From the NCBI GenBank assembly GCA_963966185.1, contig CAWZYM010000091.1:22501-86500 (forward strand): a stretch of 64,000 bases of DNA, in the 5' to 3' direction. Below are positions 10,672 through 21,579 of the stretch, in pieces (the first letter of the stretch is position 1; each line of letters starts with the position of its first letter). The DNA is from Rhabditoides inermis. Taxonomy: Eukaryota; Nematoda; Chromadorea; Rhabditida; Rhabditidae. The position numbers and the translations under genes are program-made. The notes below the pieces were generated by a model. The model was given only the letters and a program-made list of their open reading frames with translations. It made no database searches and was not told where the DNA came from.

Positions 10672-13600
10672 TGGTCGGACTAATAATGTTGTCTCTTCAT
10701 TATGGTGATGATACGTTGCAGGAAAATGGGCGATGATCAAGACTGCGGAGACGGAGGCGACAACGTGTCGTCAACTTTCGTGTTGAAAGAAGAAGAAGAA
10801 CTTGATGAGTGAGTGTCTTATGAATGATCGGTTATGAATGTAAGAATTATATATTTTTTCTTGTAATTATGTTGTTGTAGAAACGGACATTAATGAATAA
10901 GTGAACGTTTATGACGTCATGTTTGTTACAGGGTTCTGTGTACCGTGATGCAGTCTCATGGAGAACAACCCGGTGTTGACGAAGCACAGCCTCAGTGAGT
11001 TACATTTGATTATTTGGTTTTATCATGAAGATGGTTGTAAGAATTATATTGTTTCGTAAGTACGTAGATGTTGTTATGGTTGTTTTTCCAATACTTGTTT
11101 ACGATAATGTTTATGTTACAGGCAGCAGTCCGACGAGCTCCCGGTCGAGCAGCCAACGCCGCATGGCGAATCCGAGAGCGTGAATGGAGCCGACATGTAA
11201 GTACATCTTTTTTTTATAATTGTTAATGAATAGTATTTATAGTGATCTGGCCCCGCCACCTCCTGCTTCACTGGATGAAGCGAGGCAGCGTGCCGTGGAC
11301 AACATCGAACCTCTCTTCGAGGAGAAGAACTCGACCAGGTATGATGACTTATTACATTTTAATGAATAATAGTTGTTACTTCTTTTTTCTTTTTTTAAAT
11401 TCACCATCTTGCTGATGTACTCTATATTTATTGTTTACCATACTAGTTCAGGGGGTACTACCAGAGGCGGAAGAGAAAGAGGGAATCGGCAACAAGTGGC
11501 GAGAACGAAGAGGGCGAACCTATGGAGGTGGACAGCGTCAGCGACAGGTGAGTCTTTATGATAATGTTATTTTGGGTGATTGTTTACATTTTGAATAGTG
11601 TTGTATATGCTTGGTATAACTTAAAATACATTTCATTTTCATGTATGGGACTCAACAAGGGTGAAGGGGAGGGAGGAGGAAGATTTTTTGTCACGTTTCT
11701 AAATTAAATACTTTGTCGTGTTTTAAATCAAGTATTTAGTCCCTCGACTTCTTTCGCGCGTTGTAGTAGTGCGAGTAGGTCTGCAGTGCAAACCCAGTCC
11801 TTGAATATATTGTCGAGTCGTCAGATTCAGATGGTACACAATGGTAAAACATTTGTGTTGAATATTCAAGGTAATGGGTTGTCTTCGGTGGGTTCAGATG
11901 ACCAGCAACAACAAGCAGCGCAGGCTCGGCCCCCCGTGGGTGCGCAGCAGCGTGCGCTCCCAAAACAGCAACAGCAAGCAGTGCAGGCTCGGCCCCCCGT
12001 GGGTGCGCAGCAGCAACAGCGAGCAGTGCAGGCTCGGCCCCCCGTGGGTGCGCAGCAGCAACATCAAGCAGTGCAGGCTCGGCCCCCCGTGGGTGCGCAG
12101 CAGCAACAACAAGTAGCGCAGGCTCGGCCCTTCGTGGGTGCGCAGCAGCGTGCGCTTCCGTACATGCCAGAGGATGAGAATGTACAGAAAGGCAAAGAGT
12201 ATTTATTAACTGCTATTCCGCTTCTCGAGCAGACCATGAACTTTGTTGAACTGTCTGTGACTCATCTTCATGCCGGTTGGGATTGCAGAAAGATCATTGG
12301 GGAATTAATCGGTCTCAATCAGACGCTTTTCAAGGGGGCTCAGGTTCTGAAGAGGTTGCACGACATCATTGATGCCAATGAAGTTGGGAAAAATAGTGGA
12401 ATTGACATTATGTCTCCTGCTGTTCAGAAGCAGCTTGACTCCTTAAGAGCATCGAACGCTGCCCAGAAGAAGCTGATCAAAGCAAGTCGTGCGAGAGATG
12501 CACGTGAAGCCGAAAAGATTGCCAAGCGCATCGCACAAGTTGCCCCGCGGAAACTGCTGACTTTTGAGCGATCATCCACTTCCTGGAAGCGAGAGCTCAT
12601 CAAGCGCTGCTATCGTCATTTGTGCAAGGTGGCGACAACTTCGCAGGGGAGGGATGTGATCATCACGGGTTTGATGGTTAAGAATGATTTCCCGATAACT
12701 GTAACTCGCCCACCCCCTATGAATCCGAAAGAGGATATAGCATTTTGTGAGAGGTTTAATATCTCAGGCAAAGCTCGTAGTGGTATGAAGAAGGTCATGG
12801 CGGGTCTGGGTCACTACCCATTTGCCCCAGATCATGCTGTGCGCTCTGAGAGAGTCTCTGCCACGTCTCCGTTTCAGTACGACATACGTGATGTTGATGT
12901 GCAGGTGGAAGAGTTGCGCAACGGGGGTTTGACTACTGTGACGAAACAGTACTTGACCGCAAATCTGCTAGATATTGAAGGTTGTCTGCAGATTAGATTG
13001 CAAGATCTCGCAGACTCGAATCAGTTACTTGTTGAGGGAGTGTTTGCGGATAAGATTGTTCTGGGTGTTGGCGGAGACAAAGGAGGAGATTCCGAGAAGA
13101 TGGTGGTGTGGATAGCGAACAGGTCGAACCCGAATTCGGTGTTCAATTTGCTGATCACGTCTATGTACTTCGGAGAAGAGTCATACCATCTCCTTGATCA
13201 GCTTATGAGACCCGCTTTCGAGCAAGTCAACAAGCTACAGGGAACTACTGTGAAGGTTGTTGTGCATGGTAAGGAGCTCAGACTGAAGTATGAACTCCGA
13301 TTGGTGGGCGATTTTGTGTACCAATACACCGTTCTGGGACACAGAAGTGTGAACGCCAAGGAGGACTGCCTGTTGTGCAAGAAGGACAAGATTCTCCTTG
13401 TCAAGGAACATGCCGTAAGGTTTCCTGCTCGTACTCTTGATGAGTATCATCGGCTAGCTGATGCGCGAGAACCTGGTAAACCCGGCGAGTTGTCCGTCGA
13501 TCATAAGCCATTGATTGATATCGATCTGAGAAACGTGGTGCCAGCAAGCCTTCACATATTCATGAAGCTCGGCATCATCATCTTGGATAAGATGAAGAAA

Positions 13601-14728
13601 TTGGCGCGTGACAAAGACCTAGATGACCGTCAGTTACCTGATCTGAAGAGTCTTAGTACTAAAGCACAGAAGATGAAGAAATTGAAGGAGTACAATGACT
13701 CTATCAACGTCTTGCAATCGGATATGATCGGGTGTGAGGAAGAGATCAGCGATGCCGAACTGGTGACTCGCATTTGTGCAGAGCTGAAGAGCAATGACAT
13801 CACCAAACGCATCAGAGTACCTAAGTGTGCGAAGGCGAGGGCGGAGAAGATTTGTGCTTACGAGGACAAGTGCCTCGGTATGCACAGAGATTTCCGTCGG
13901 CTTTCCCCTGATGTGATCCAGCAGGTTCTGTGCTCCTCATGCGAGAAGTCCGGTGTTGAGACATGGCTGCACTACATTTGCGAGTGCGTAATCATCAAGG
14001 ACGTCATAGACGACTATAACGATGCGGACTATGTGTGCAACTTGAAGTGCAAAGAGGTTCTGAGTGAAAGTTCGTTTCGGGATACTGTGGAGCAGGCGAA
14101 GAGAGAGGCGGAAACCAACCTGGAGTTGACCGCTGATGCTCTGAAGATGAAAATCTCAGAGCGCGACGGCCTGTCGGACGACATGTCGTTTGCTGACGGC
14201 CCGACGGGCCTTGAGCTCAATCGGCGCCTTCAGGCAGTTGGTGCTGATCAGCGTGCCTTCTTCCAGGTTTTCACAGGAAACCACACGATGAAGTTTCTCG
14301 ATCCTAAGAATGTGGACACAGTATGGGGATTCATCGATGAGACAGAAGAGGTGAAAAAATGGAAAAGCCTCATGTATCATGCGAGTCGCATTGTCAGCTC
14401 CTCCAAGGCAAAGTTCTTGGAAAAGACCGATATCACACTGCTCGAGTCACATATCTCGCGTTTCTTTGCGCTGCTGTCTGAGTTGGAGCCAGAGATGCGG
14501 CTTTCTCCTAAGCTGCATTTCTTGCGTCACCACGTGATGCAGTATGTGCGCTTGCACAAGACATGGGGACTGCTATCAGAGCAACCCATCGAAGCGCTGC
14601 ATGCCTTGCTCAATTACTGCTATGCGCGCTACCGCTGTCTCCGCAACAAGCACAAGAAGCTGAAGGCCAGGCTGTCTGGGCTCATCATCCGCATGAGGGA
14701 GCACGACCAAACTGTACTCGACGTCTGA
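9935..14728 (+). CDS. Transposase-like protein with PHD-like zinc finger, 11 exons, 1244 residues
   Basis: Exons 9935-9972, 10048-10107, 10173-10256, 10332-10442, 10553-10615, 10722-10808, 10932-10994, 11122-11196, 11243-11338, 11452-11547, 11767-14728; every intron is phase 2 and the total is 3735 nt. The first ten exons encode a disordered charged region including AAKMQ repeats. The last exon starts with five Gln-rich QARPPVGAQQ repeats, then a long folded region. Marks: GVGGDKGGDSEK in the middle, a Cys/His cluster (CSSC, then WLHYICEC, then CNLKC) like a degenerate PHD finger, and SEQPIEALHALLNYC near the C-terminus. The GGDKGG Asp and the SEQPIE Glu sit where a DDE-type nuclease would place acidic residues; I recall similar large uncharacterised transposase-like proteins in animals. 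That assignment is inference. The reading frame is intact. No terminal inverted repeats or target-site duplication were found. Confidence 0.7.
10636..10669. repeat. (AT)n microsatellite
   Basis: An uninterrupted TA dinucleotide run in the fifth intron of the transposase-like gene. Confidence 0.95.
11885..12160 (+). repeat. Intragenic coding repeat (QARPPVGAQQ units)
   Basis: Five units of about 45-66 nt, each containing CAGGCTCGGCCCCCCGTGGG or a near copy, lie at the 5' end of the large exon. They stay in frame and encode QARP(P/F)VGAQQ separated by Gln-rich linkers. High sequence identity suggests recent expansion. Confidence 0.9.
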
Positions 14729-14767
14729 TGTGGTGTGTTCGAAAACTGTTATTGTATATAAATGGTT

Positions 14768-14773
14768 AATAAA
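14768..14773 (+). terminator. Poly(A) signal of the transposase-like gene
   Basis: AATAAA begins 40 nt after the stop codon. The next start codon is only 50 nt further, so the two genes are very tightly packed. Confidence 0.6.
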
Positions 14774-14822
14774 TGATCACGTTATTGCTAAATATTTTTC
14801 ATCAATATCGAAATTTATTAAC

Positions 14823-15611
14823 ATGAAAGTTGCAGTAACCAGTATTTTCAGTGAGGCGAACCGTTCCGATGACGGAGTCAGCCGAGGGCGTGGGAGAGGC
14901 GGAGGAAGCAGTGTTCGTGGAGGACGCGGTGGCAGTGGATGCCGCGGACGCGGTGGCAGTGTCTACTACCGCGGACGAGGTGGCGGCAGCGGGTACCGCG
15001 GACGAGGTGGCGGCAGTGGAGGCGGAAGTCGTGGAGAGAGACGAGGCGGGTTTCGGGGCGGAGTGAGTGGATTCGGCGGTGGGCGAGCTGAGTTCGGAGG
15101 AGGAGGACGAGGAGCGTTGGGCGCCGGCCGTGGCGGGTCTGATAGTGGACGCGGCGGAGTGAGTGGTTTCGGCGCTGGGCGAGGAGCTTTCGGAGGAGGA
15201 GGACAAGATGTGTTCGGCAGCGGAGGACGAGGTGCGTTCGGCGGAGGAGGACGAGGTGCGTTCGGAGGAGGAGGACCAGGAGCGTACGCAGGAGGGCGTG
15301 CGGAGTTTGGAGGAGGAGCGTTGTTCGCCGGCCGTGGCGGGTCCGTTAGTGGTGCCGTCGGAGTGGGTGGATTCGGCACTGTGCGAGGATCGTTTGGAGG
15401 AGGACAAGATGTGTCCGGCGTAGGAGCGTACGCCAGTGGGCGCGGCGCCGGATACGGTTTGGGAGGAGCGTTTGCCCAAGAAGATGGGAGAGGAGGAGCC
15501 GGTCTGCGTGATGCCCATGGCGGGCTTTTCCAGCAGCACTTCTTACTTCAACAGAAGATGCTCGAGCAGCATAGTAGGATGCTGGACATCTATGAGAAAC
15601 ATTATTTCTGA
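14823..15611 (+). CDS. Gly/Arg-rich (RGG-type) protein, 262 residues
   Basis: A single open frame from the ATG at 14823. After a short N-terminus (MKVAVTSIF) comes a long region of RGRGGG, GFGGGRAEF and AFGGGG repeats, then a compact helical C-terminus with FQQHFLLQQKMLEQHSRM. RGG regions commonly bind RNA, but nothing more specific can be said. GGN periodicity keeps other frames open as well; this frame was chosen for its composition, a sensible non-repetitive C-terminus, a following stop and the AATAAA at 15703-15708. TTTTCAG at 14845-14851 could be an acceptor, but no ATG follows it in this frame. The gene starts 94 nt after the transposase-like stop codon, suggesting one element or a polycistronic unit. 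Confidence 0.6.
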   Translation: MKVAVTSIFSEANRSDDGVSRGRGRGGGSSVRGGRGGSGCRGRGGSVYYRGRGGGSGYRGRGGGSGGGSRGERRGGFRGGVSGFGGGRAEFGGGGRGALGAGRGGSDSGRGGVSGFGAGRGAFGGGGQDVFGSGGRGAFGGGGRGAFGGGGPGAYAGGRAEFGGGALFAGRGGSVSGAVGVGGFGTVRGSFGGGQDVSGVGAYASGRGAGYGLGGAFAQEDGRGGAGLRDAHGGLFQQHFLLQQKMLEQHSRMLDIYEKHYF

Positions 15612-15702
15612 TTGGGTCAGTTCGTGTAATAATATTATGGGTTTGTTATGTTCTTGTTACGTTGTTGGAATTGATTGTTGATCGGCGTTTTGGATTCCTG
15701 TG

Positions 15703-15708
15703 AATAAA
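15703..15708 (+). terminator. Poly(A) signal of the Gly/Arg-rich gene
   Basis: AATAAA lies 92 nt after the stop codon. Confidence 0.55.
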
Positions 15709-16032
15709 ATAGTTATTTATACAATTGTGTTGCGTCAGTTTTCGAATATATATGCGTTGATACCGCTCATATATCTACTTTTTCTCAAATTTGGAAAAAA
15801 ATTGTTTCCAGGTTCAGGTGCGTCATGACGGAAATACGTCATGAAGACGTGGTACACGATTGGATGATGGTATGTCACAATTCACAATTGTTAGACATTT
15901 ATGTTATATATCCATATACATTTCCCATATGTGCCTATTCATGTGGGTATTAATCCCTATGTTGATCACTAGTTTTAGGACTCAATCACTCATGTTATTA
16001 TTTTTTATATAATAATCTGTTAAGGAGTGTCC

Positions 16033-16803
16033 ATGTACTCTATGCTCGTGGTCCGATTCGGAAGATTTAGATGGGGACAAGATGAGCCGCACTCACTTCG
16101 ACCACAAGGTATCATACATTATCACAATACTCATGTAGCAATTCATGTTATCAATTTGAGCGTGCTGTAAACGCGGTTTGTCTGTGTCTCGATGCAGCCC
16201 GCTCCTGGCCTCTCTCCCGTCACGTGCGCATCCTCAATGGAGTCGCCGAGATCATCCTCAGTCTGGACGGCTTCATTAAGCACTTCAACGACGTGAGATA
16301 TATCGTCGTATTGTTTTTTTAATCATTACATTCTTTAAGGTGAAGAAGGTGCTCTCTGAAGAAGGCATCGCCAGTGTACGCATCGAGGTGTTGGCGGATG
16401 CGTTGGCCGAGATTCGCGTTGTCATTGAACCCCGTATCGATCTCCGACAGGTACAACTTTTCTAGAATACCGAGACATTCGTATTTCTAGAGCCGTGTCA
16501 CGATCGGAAGGAAGTCGCATGCAGACACGGTAGCGGAAATGGAAAGAACGCGATTGCTCCTACAGAGGGCTCTCGCAGAGAACACGCGGCCTCAAGATCT
16601 CCCAGCGTTCGACGAAAAAATTAGGCTGGCTACGATCAAGGTCTGCGAAGAGTGAGTGACTTATTTTCCGTATTTCATTACCTTTTTTTATTCTTTTCAC
16701 AGGGAGCTCACTGAACAAGTAGAAGCGCAGCGTGTATTAAAGATCGTCAAATCTATCCTCGGAGACGCGCAGCATCAGGACGTGCGTCCCGAGGTGAGTG
16801 GGA

Positions 16804-16835
<32 letters not shown>

Positions 16836-17102
16836 AGAGGGGGGAGAGAGAGAGGGGTTGGGATTTGTGAATAGGCAAGGCAGGGTTCAGTTTCCATTGC
16901 TTGGTGACATTGTTTTGATTGGGGAGAGAGAGATGGGGTGGGGGAGAGGTTGTGATTTTGTAGTGTTTGTTCATTTTTAAAACCTATCTGGTTCAGGTCG
17001 ACTCCCCGTTGGAGCAGCGCGTCGAGAAGGCCCTGGACGTTGGCTCTCTGGAGGAGCTCCAGGCTGCGCAGCATCAGGACGTGCGTCCCGAGGTGAGTGG
17101 GA

Positions 17103-17136
<34 letters not shown>

Positions 17137-17404
17137 GAGAGGGGGGAGAGAGAGAGGGGTTGGGATTTGTGAATAGGCAAGGCAGGGTTCAGTTTCCATT
17201 GCTTGGTGACATTGTTTTGATTGGGGAGAGAGAGATGGGGTGGGGGAGAGGTTGTGATTTTGTAGTGTTTGTTCATTTTTAAAACCTATCTGGTTCAGGT
17301 CGACTCCCCGTTGGAGCAGCGCGTCGAGAAGGCCCTGGACGTTGGCTCTCTGGAGGAGCTCCAGGCTGCGCAGCATCAGGACGTGCGTCCCGAGGTGAGT
17401 GGGA

Positions 17405-17437
<33 letters not shown>

Positions 17438-17700
17438 AGAGGGGGGAGAGAGAGAGGGGTTGGGATTTGTGAATAGGCAAGGCAGGGTTCAGTTTCCATT
17501 GCTTGGTGACATTGTTTTGATTGGGGAGAGAGAGATGGGGTGGGGGAGAGGTTGTGATTTTGTAGTGTTTGTTCATTTTTAAAACCTATCTGGTTCAGGT
17601 CGACTCCCCGTTGGAGCAGCGCGTCGAGAAGGCCTGGCGCAAGCGACCCGCAGTGGTGGACAACGAGACCAACTTCAGTCGCAAAAAGACTAAGAAATAG
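16033..17700 (+). CDS. Unknown helical protein, 8 exons, with triplicated exon-intron unit
   Basis: Exons 16033-16108, 16198-16292, 16340-16450, 16491-16651, 16703-16793, 16997-17092, 17299-17394, 17599-17700; 828 nt, 275 residues, phases consistent. The start ATG follows a possible acceptor (CTGTTAAG, 16017-16024) that could take a spliced leader. The N-terminal half (SWPLSRHVRILNGVAEIILS, then LADALAEIRVVIEPRIDLRQ) looks folded and helical. The C-terminal half is repeats of DSPLEQRVEKALDVG and EELQAAQHQDVRPE and ends in a basic tail (NFSRKKTKK) that could be a nuclear localisation signal. Exon 3 uses an AAG acceptor. AATAAA follows at 17781. I do not recognise the family. Confidence 0.7.
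16766..17632 (+). repeat. Recent tandem duplication of exon plus intron (302/300-bp period)
   Basis: The segment from the exon end GCAGCATCAGGACGTGCG, through the whole intron (GA-rich, poly-G and the piece GGTTTTGATTGGGG-like), to the next exon CTGGACGTTGGCTCTCTGGA is present three times in near-identical form. Exon starts are at 16997, 17299 and 17599. Copies differ mainly in the length of the (GA)n/(G)n tracts. The added exons are 96 nt, so the frame is kept. Confidence 0.95.
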
Positions 17701-17780
17701 AGGGGAAACGTGTAGTGTTGATTATTTCTGTGAATTTTTGTTGAGTTTGTGTTCGGAAAGTTGTTGCATTTGTGTTTGTT

Positions 17781-17786
17781 AATAAA
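17781..17786 (+). terminator. Poly(A) signal
   Basis: AATAAA lies 81 nt after the stop codon of the triplicated-exon gene. Confidence 0.65.
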
Positions 17787-17995
17787 AGCATAAATTATGT
17801 CCGTGGTTTATATACCTTTTTCTGTTTTATTCTATATACGATCAGGAAGTGGTCGTTATTTGTTTTTTATGTGGGAGTGAAAATAATGTTGTTTGTCGTA
17901 TATACCAAATTGCTATTGCTATGCGATCATTCATTCTCTTCGAAGTGGCTCGCATTCATCACTCATTTCAGAGCATGCGCTCTCGGTGCGGTCAT

Positions 17996-18056
17996 AGCGT
18001 TGAGGTAAGTTAGTTGTCTCGGGTGCTCACGGCCCGAGCTCGATTCCCCTCGTGGG
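17996..18056 (+). repeat. Degenerate tRNA-like segment (possible SINE head)
   Basis: TAGCGTTGAGGT resembles a Pol III A box, and GAGCTCGATTCCCCTC, about 40 nt on, resembles a B box and the T-arm end of the clearer element at 25217-25293. No cloverleaf was recognised. Confidence 0.3.
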
Positions 18057-18453
18057 CGGAGTTTTTGCCAGCCTCTCGCACTAGTTGGCACACTGCCAAT
18101 TGGTCGCATTCTCTCCGCCCCAACGCCCCGCCCACTCCCGCAGACACGCGTTTTCCATTGTTCGAGTGCGCGAGTGACGAGCCGTGTTGAATATGTGACG
18201 TTTCGCTCTTTAAGGGCATCTTCTCGCGGTTGAGCGCAAGCGCTGCTGCTGCTGCTTCTGCTTCCCCTCTGCGCACTACGCCCAATCCCACGACGATGCC
18301 TCCCACTTGAAGCATTTTTGCCAGGTACCTTATATATTTTCTATGTATACTTACGGTTGTATTGCAGTCGTTTGGCGTTTGCGAGTGCGCAGACTGGCGC
18401 TGGTGGTGCTCCGGCGCCCCCTCGTGCGTCCCTTTGCCTCTCTGCCCTCGGCT

Positions 18454-20277
18454 ATGGCGTCTACCGCCCCCGTTGTCCCTGTCGCCCCCGTTACCCCCGT
18501 TGCTGCTCTTCCCGAGAGAGCTCCTGCCGTCACCCTCGAATGCAGCGACAACGAGTCTGAGGGTCCCTGGGCCAACACGGAGGTAGATGCACAGTTGGTA
18601 TGTTTTATATTGATGTTGTTGTTCAGGCGGCTACGATTTCTGCGCCGAAGAAGGTGGAGCCCGTCCAAGCTGAGATGCCTGCTGCTGCCGCGATGCCCAT
18701 CCAGCAGCTGAACGCATCGGCGGCCGCCTTTGTGCCCGCCGCTGCTACGCCGTCGCCGATTGAGAACACCACTGCCGCCGAGTACAAGACGAAGCTCGAG
18801 CCTGTACGTTTTTTTTGTTGTGTCGCAAATAATGATTTCTGATGTGTTCATGCGTTTTCCTTCAGATTCGCATCCGCTTTGTGGACAAGTTCTTTGTGAA
18901 CATGCGAGACGAGCCGCAGGCGCTGTGCAACCTCAAACCCTGCAAGAAGGGGCTCGTCGATCTCAACCCCTCCATCTTCAATGTCATCGTTGATGAGAGC
19001 GGTGAGTATTTTTAGTATTGCTCCTCATATATGTCTTTGTATTTGTAGGCGTGGGGTGGGTGACGCTGGTTGACCCGAACGCCGTGCCGGAGCAGCTGGT
19101 GTACAAGGCGGACGAGGTGGTGAGCGTGGTGAGCGCCGAGGACCGCGCCGCCGCCACCGCCACTCCCGTCATGCAGCAGCAGCTGCAGCACAGGGGAGAC
19201 GGCGACGCGACCGCCGCGCCCGCTAGGACCACCCGCATTGCCGATGTCAACGAGGACACTCTGCGTCCGCTGGTCAAGAACGACAAGCAGTTTGAGATGC
19301 ACCAGGGAGTCGTGTATCCGGTGAGTGGGCGTGGTGAGTGGCGATGTGGAGAGGGAGAGATGTGAGCATGTACTCCTTCCTATGTTGACATAGTCAGAAC
19401 TCAGATTCAACCGAAGATAAAAGAAACAAATGAAAAGAGAAAACAAAAGATATCACAAACAAAAGAAACAAACAAAACAGAACTGATGCTGTATGTGTGC
19501 TGTTTAGAGGTTTGGACGGGTATAATGGTGGTGGACGCGCTGGTGTGGCCGGGCGAGTAGTACTATGGAGACATGCAGTGGCTTTCGCTCGTGGTGAGTG
19601 GTCAAACATATTGCTACACCACAGGGATGTCAATGGATATGTTGATGTTGTGGAGTTGTTATTCTGGAAAACTTGTTATCTTGTGTTACGGTGTGATTGC
19701 AGTTGCTGGAGATGGGTGCGGAGCCGCGCGCGTCGGATCCGCCGACTGCCGAGATGGCACAGCTGCAGCACCAGCACAACATTGAGGAGCTCTTCCATCA
19801 CATTGGCAACATGCTCCTGGTGCGTGGAGAAAAAAAAACGGAGCTAGGCTCGTCTCAAAATGTTCCCAGGCTTTTATGTCTCAGAAAACTTGAAAATAAG
19901 GGTTTTTAACCGTTTTTGGTAGAATGGAGAACCTTTGCTGATCTGTGCGTTTAAAACGCGGACGAGTCGGAGCTCCAGTCATATCCAAGGAGCTGCTCCC
20001 GCCCGAGGCTGCTCCGCTCATCGTCAAAGCCGAGATGATGGAGGAGAAGGCTGAGGAGGAGGAGCCGGCCAGCCTCAAGGGCGTCGGCATCGGCACAATT
20101 GCTGCTGATGCATCGAAGATGGTCGGCAAGGCCGAGCTGGAGAAGATGTGTGTCGGGGGGAACGACATAGGAAAGATATTGGGCATTGTGTATCATGTCG
20201 TTTGTAGGCTGTCCGAGATGCGCATGGAGATTAACGCGCGTTTCGATGAGATGGCCCGTCTCATCGGCAGCATGTAG
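18454..20277 (+). CDS. Unknown Ala/Pro-rich protein, 6 coding exons, 377 residues
   Basis: Exons 18454-18597, 18627-18803, 18866-19001, 19049-19320, 19703-19819, 19990-20277; 1134 nt in one consistent frame. The start is the first ATG after the acceptor at about 18367. The N-terminus is low complexity (APVVPVAPVTPVAALPERAP). A compact block follows, with RIRFVDKFFVNMRDEPQALC, LKPCKKGLVDLNPSIFNVIV and VGWVTLVDPNAVPEQLVY. Then come an Ala/Gln-rich linker and a C-terminal helical segment (RLSEMRMEINARFDEMARLI). The last exon uses a CCAAG acceptor; upstream alternatives run into stops. The compact block looks like a conserved domain but I do not recognise it. Confidence 0.65.
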
Positions 20278-20781
20278 ACAGACTGACACACGTCTCGACT
20301 GATCCCGGTTTACCTTCTACACAGTGCATATCTTCCATCCCCCGATCCCCGTTTCAGCTTGTGTGTAGTTAGTGTTTTTTGTTGTTGTTATAGTTGTTGT
20401 TTATTTTTCTCCCCCCCCCCCTGTTTGAAGGTCATATGTTCAGAATGTTCTTGTTGTTGTTATGAATGAATGAATTTATTACAGTAATAATCTGCGTCAC
20501 ACATCAATAATCAATGTTTAAAACACACATGAAAGAACCAAAGTGAAAGAGGATACTGCATAAAGCACGTGTCATCGTAGACAGTGGGATGAGATCACCC
20601 CGCCTGGACGGTGGGAGTGGAGCGGCAGAGGGAACCGCTTGCTACGCCGCGAGACGAGCACAAGGCAAAACCATCCATATCATAACAAATCACATGTAAA
20701 TGCTATATCGGAGACTTATGAGATTGTTCACTGCGTGGATATGATGGGCTGGTGTTTATGGGAACGTGATTGTAACTGATA

Positions 20782-20838
20782 TTAGAGAGGGCGCGCAGCG
20801 CCCTCTCGCTTGTGCTGATTTACCCCGCGCGCTAGAAT
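20782..20838. repeat. Palindromic element, copy 1
   Basis: Contains GAGAGGGCGC, GCA, GCGCCCTCTC, a perfect 10-bp hairpin at 20785-20807, and ends in GCGCTAGAAT. The same ends and hairpin occur at 22125-22181 with a different middle part. Confidence 0.75.
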
Positions 20839-21018
20839 GCCTTAGAACTTAGAACGACCTTTTCTGGATGAAGTACTTTTCCTGATTGTGAAGCGATATC
20901 ACCTATTCCATTGTATACATTGTATTGGTCTCTCGAAATGAGAGGGAGTCTTATATATTTGTTTTGTGATTGATTGTAATCGAAGCGAGATACAGAGAGT
21001 CCGCACAGGAGGAATCGT

Positions 21019-21300
21019 TCATGCTATTGGAGGACCTTGCAAAAGTGGAGGGAACGTCCTACATCCGTTGTCGTTGTCATCAGCCCTCTTCGTGACGTAG
21101 ATGTCGTAGCAGTGCTTAAAGCGGTAGGTGATCCAGTTCTCGTTGGCGTAGAGACAGGCCTGTCCGGGGAACTTGACAGAAGTCGAGAGGATGCAGATTC
21201 TCTGGCATCACTCCATCCACCAGGACCAGGATTTCTCGATGTGAAGTGAAAGAGGGGGGACGAAGATGAGGACGGGGTACTGGATGCCATTGTAGATTGG
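21019..21300 (-). pseudogene. Coding relic interrupted by an in-frame TGA
   Basis: Read on the minus strand, one frame gives IYNGIQYPVLIFVPPLSLH, then WSWWME, a TGA, then CQRICILSTSVKFPGQACLY and ENWITYRFKHCYDIYVTKR, ending at a stop at 21019-21021. The composition on both sides of the TGA looks like real, Cys- and aromatic-rich protein. No intron of normal length removes the TGA. Family not recognised. Probably a pseudogene fragment. Confidence 0.35.
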
Positions 21301-21579
21301 CAGTTTATTAGTTTCTTCTGTTTTATACGCAAACCCCACTCACCACGCAACGCACGCTCATCTTGTTCCCGGCAACACTTCCGGCAACTCGATAGTGCGA
21401 CATGCAGATCATGGTGACTAATTAGTATATTGACACCTCCTTATGCCCGCGGGTCTTTGACCTAGCGTCTTGTTAGCAAAGAGAGTAAGTTGTCTGTCGG
21501 CGTAGTCACATGATGACGCTTCTATACCGAAAGACGAATGCCCTCTATGGATGGAAATGCAAGAGCCCGATTGGTGAAC

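Noticed and set aside
14851..15066. Alternative Ala/Glu/Val-rich frame in the RGG gene
   Set aside because: It stops early and is expected from GGN-periodic DNA; the RGG frame runs to a non-repetitive C-terminus and a poly(A) signal.
20782..20838. Helitron 3' end
   Set aside because: The CTAG lies more than 20 nt from the hairpin rather than about 10, and no TC 5' end or helicase gene was seen.
21019..21300. Selenocysteine at the in-frame TGA
   Set aside because: No SECIS-like structure or selenoprotein family resemblance was recognised.
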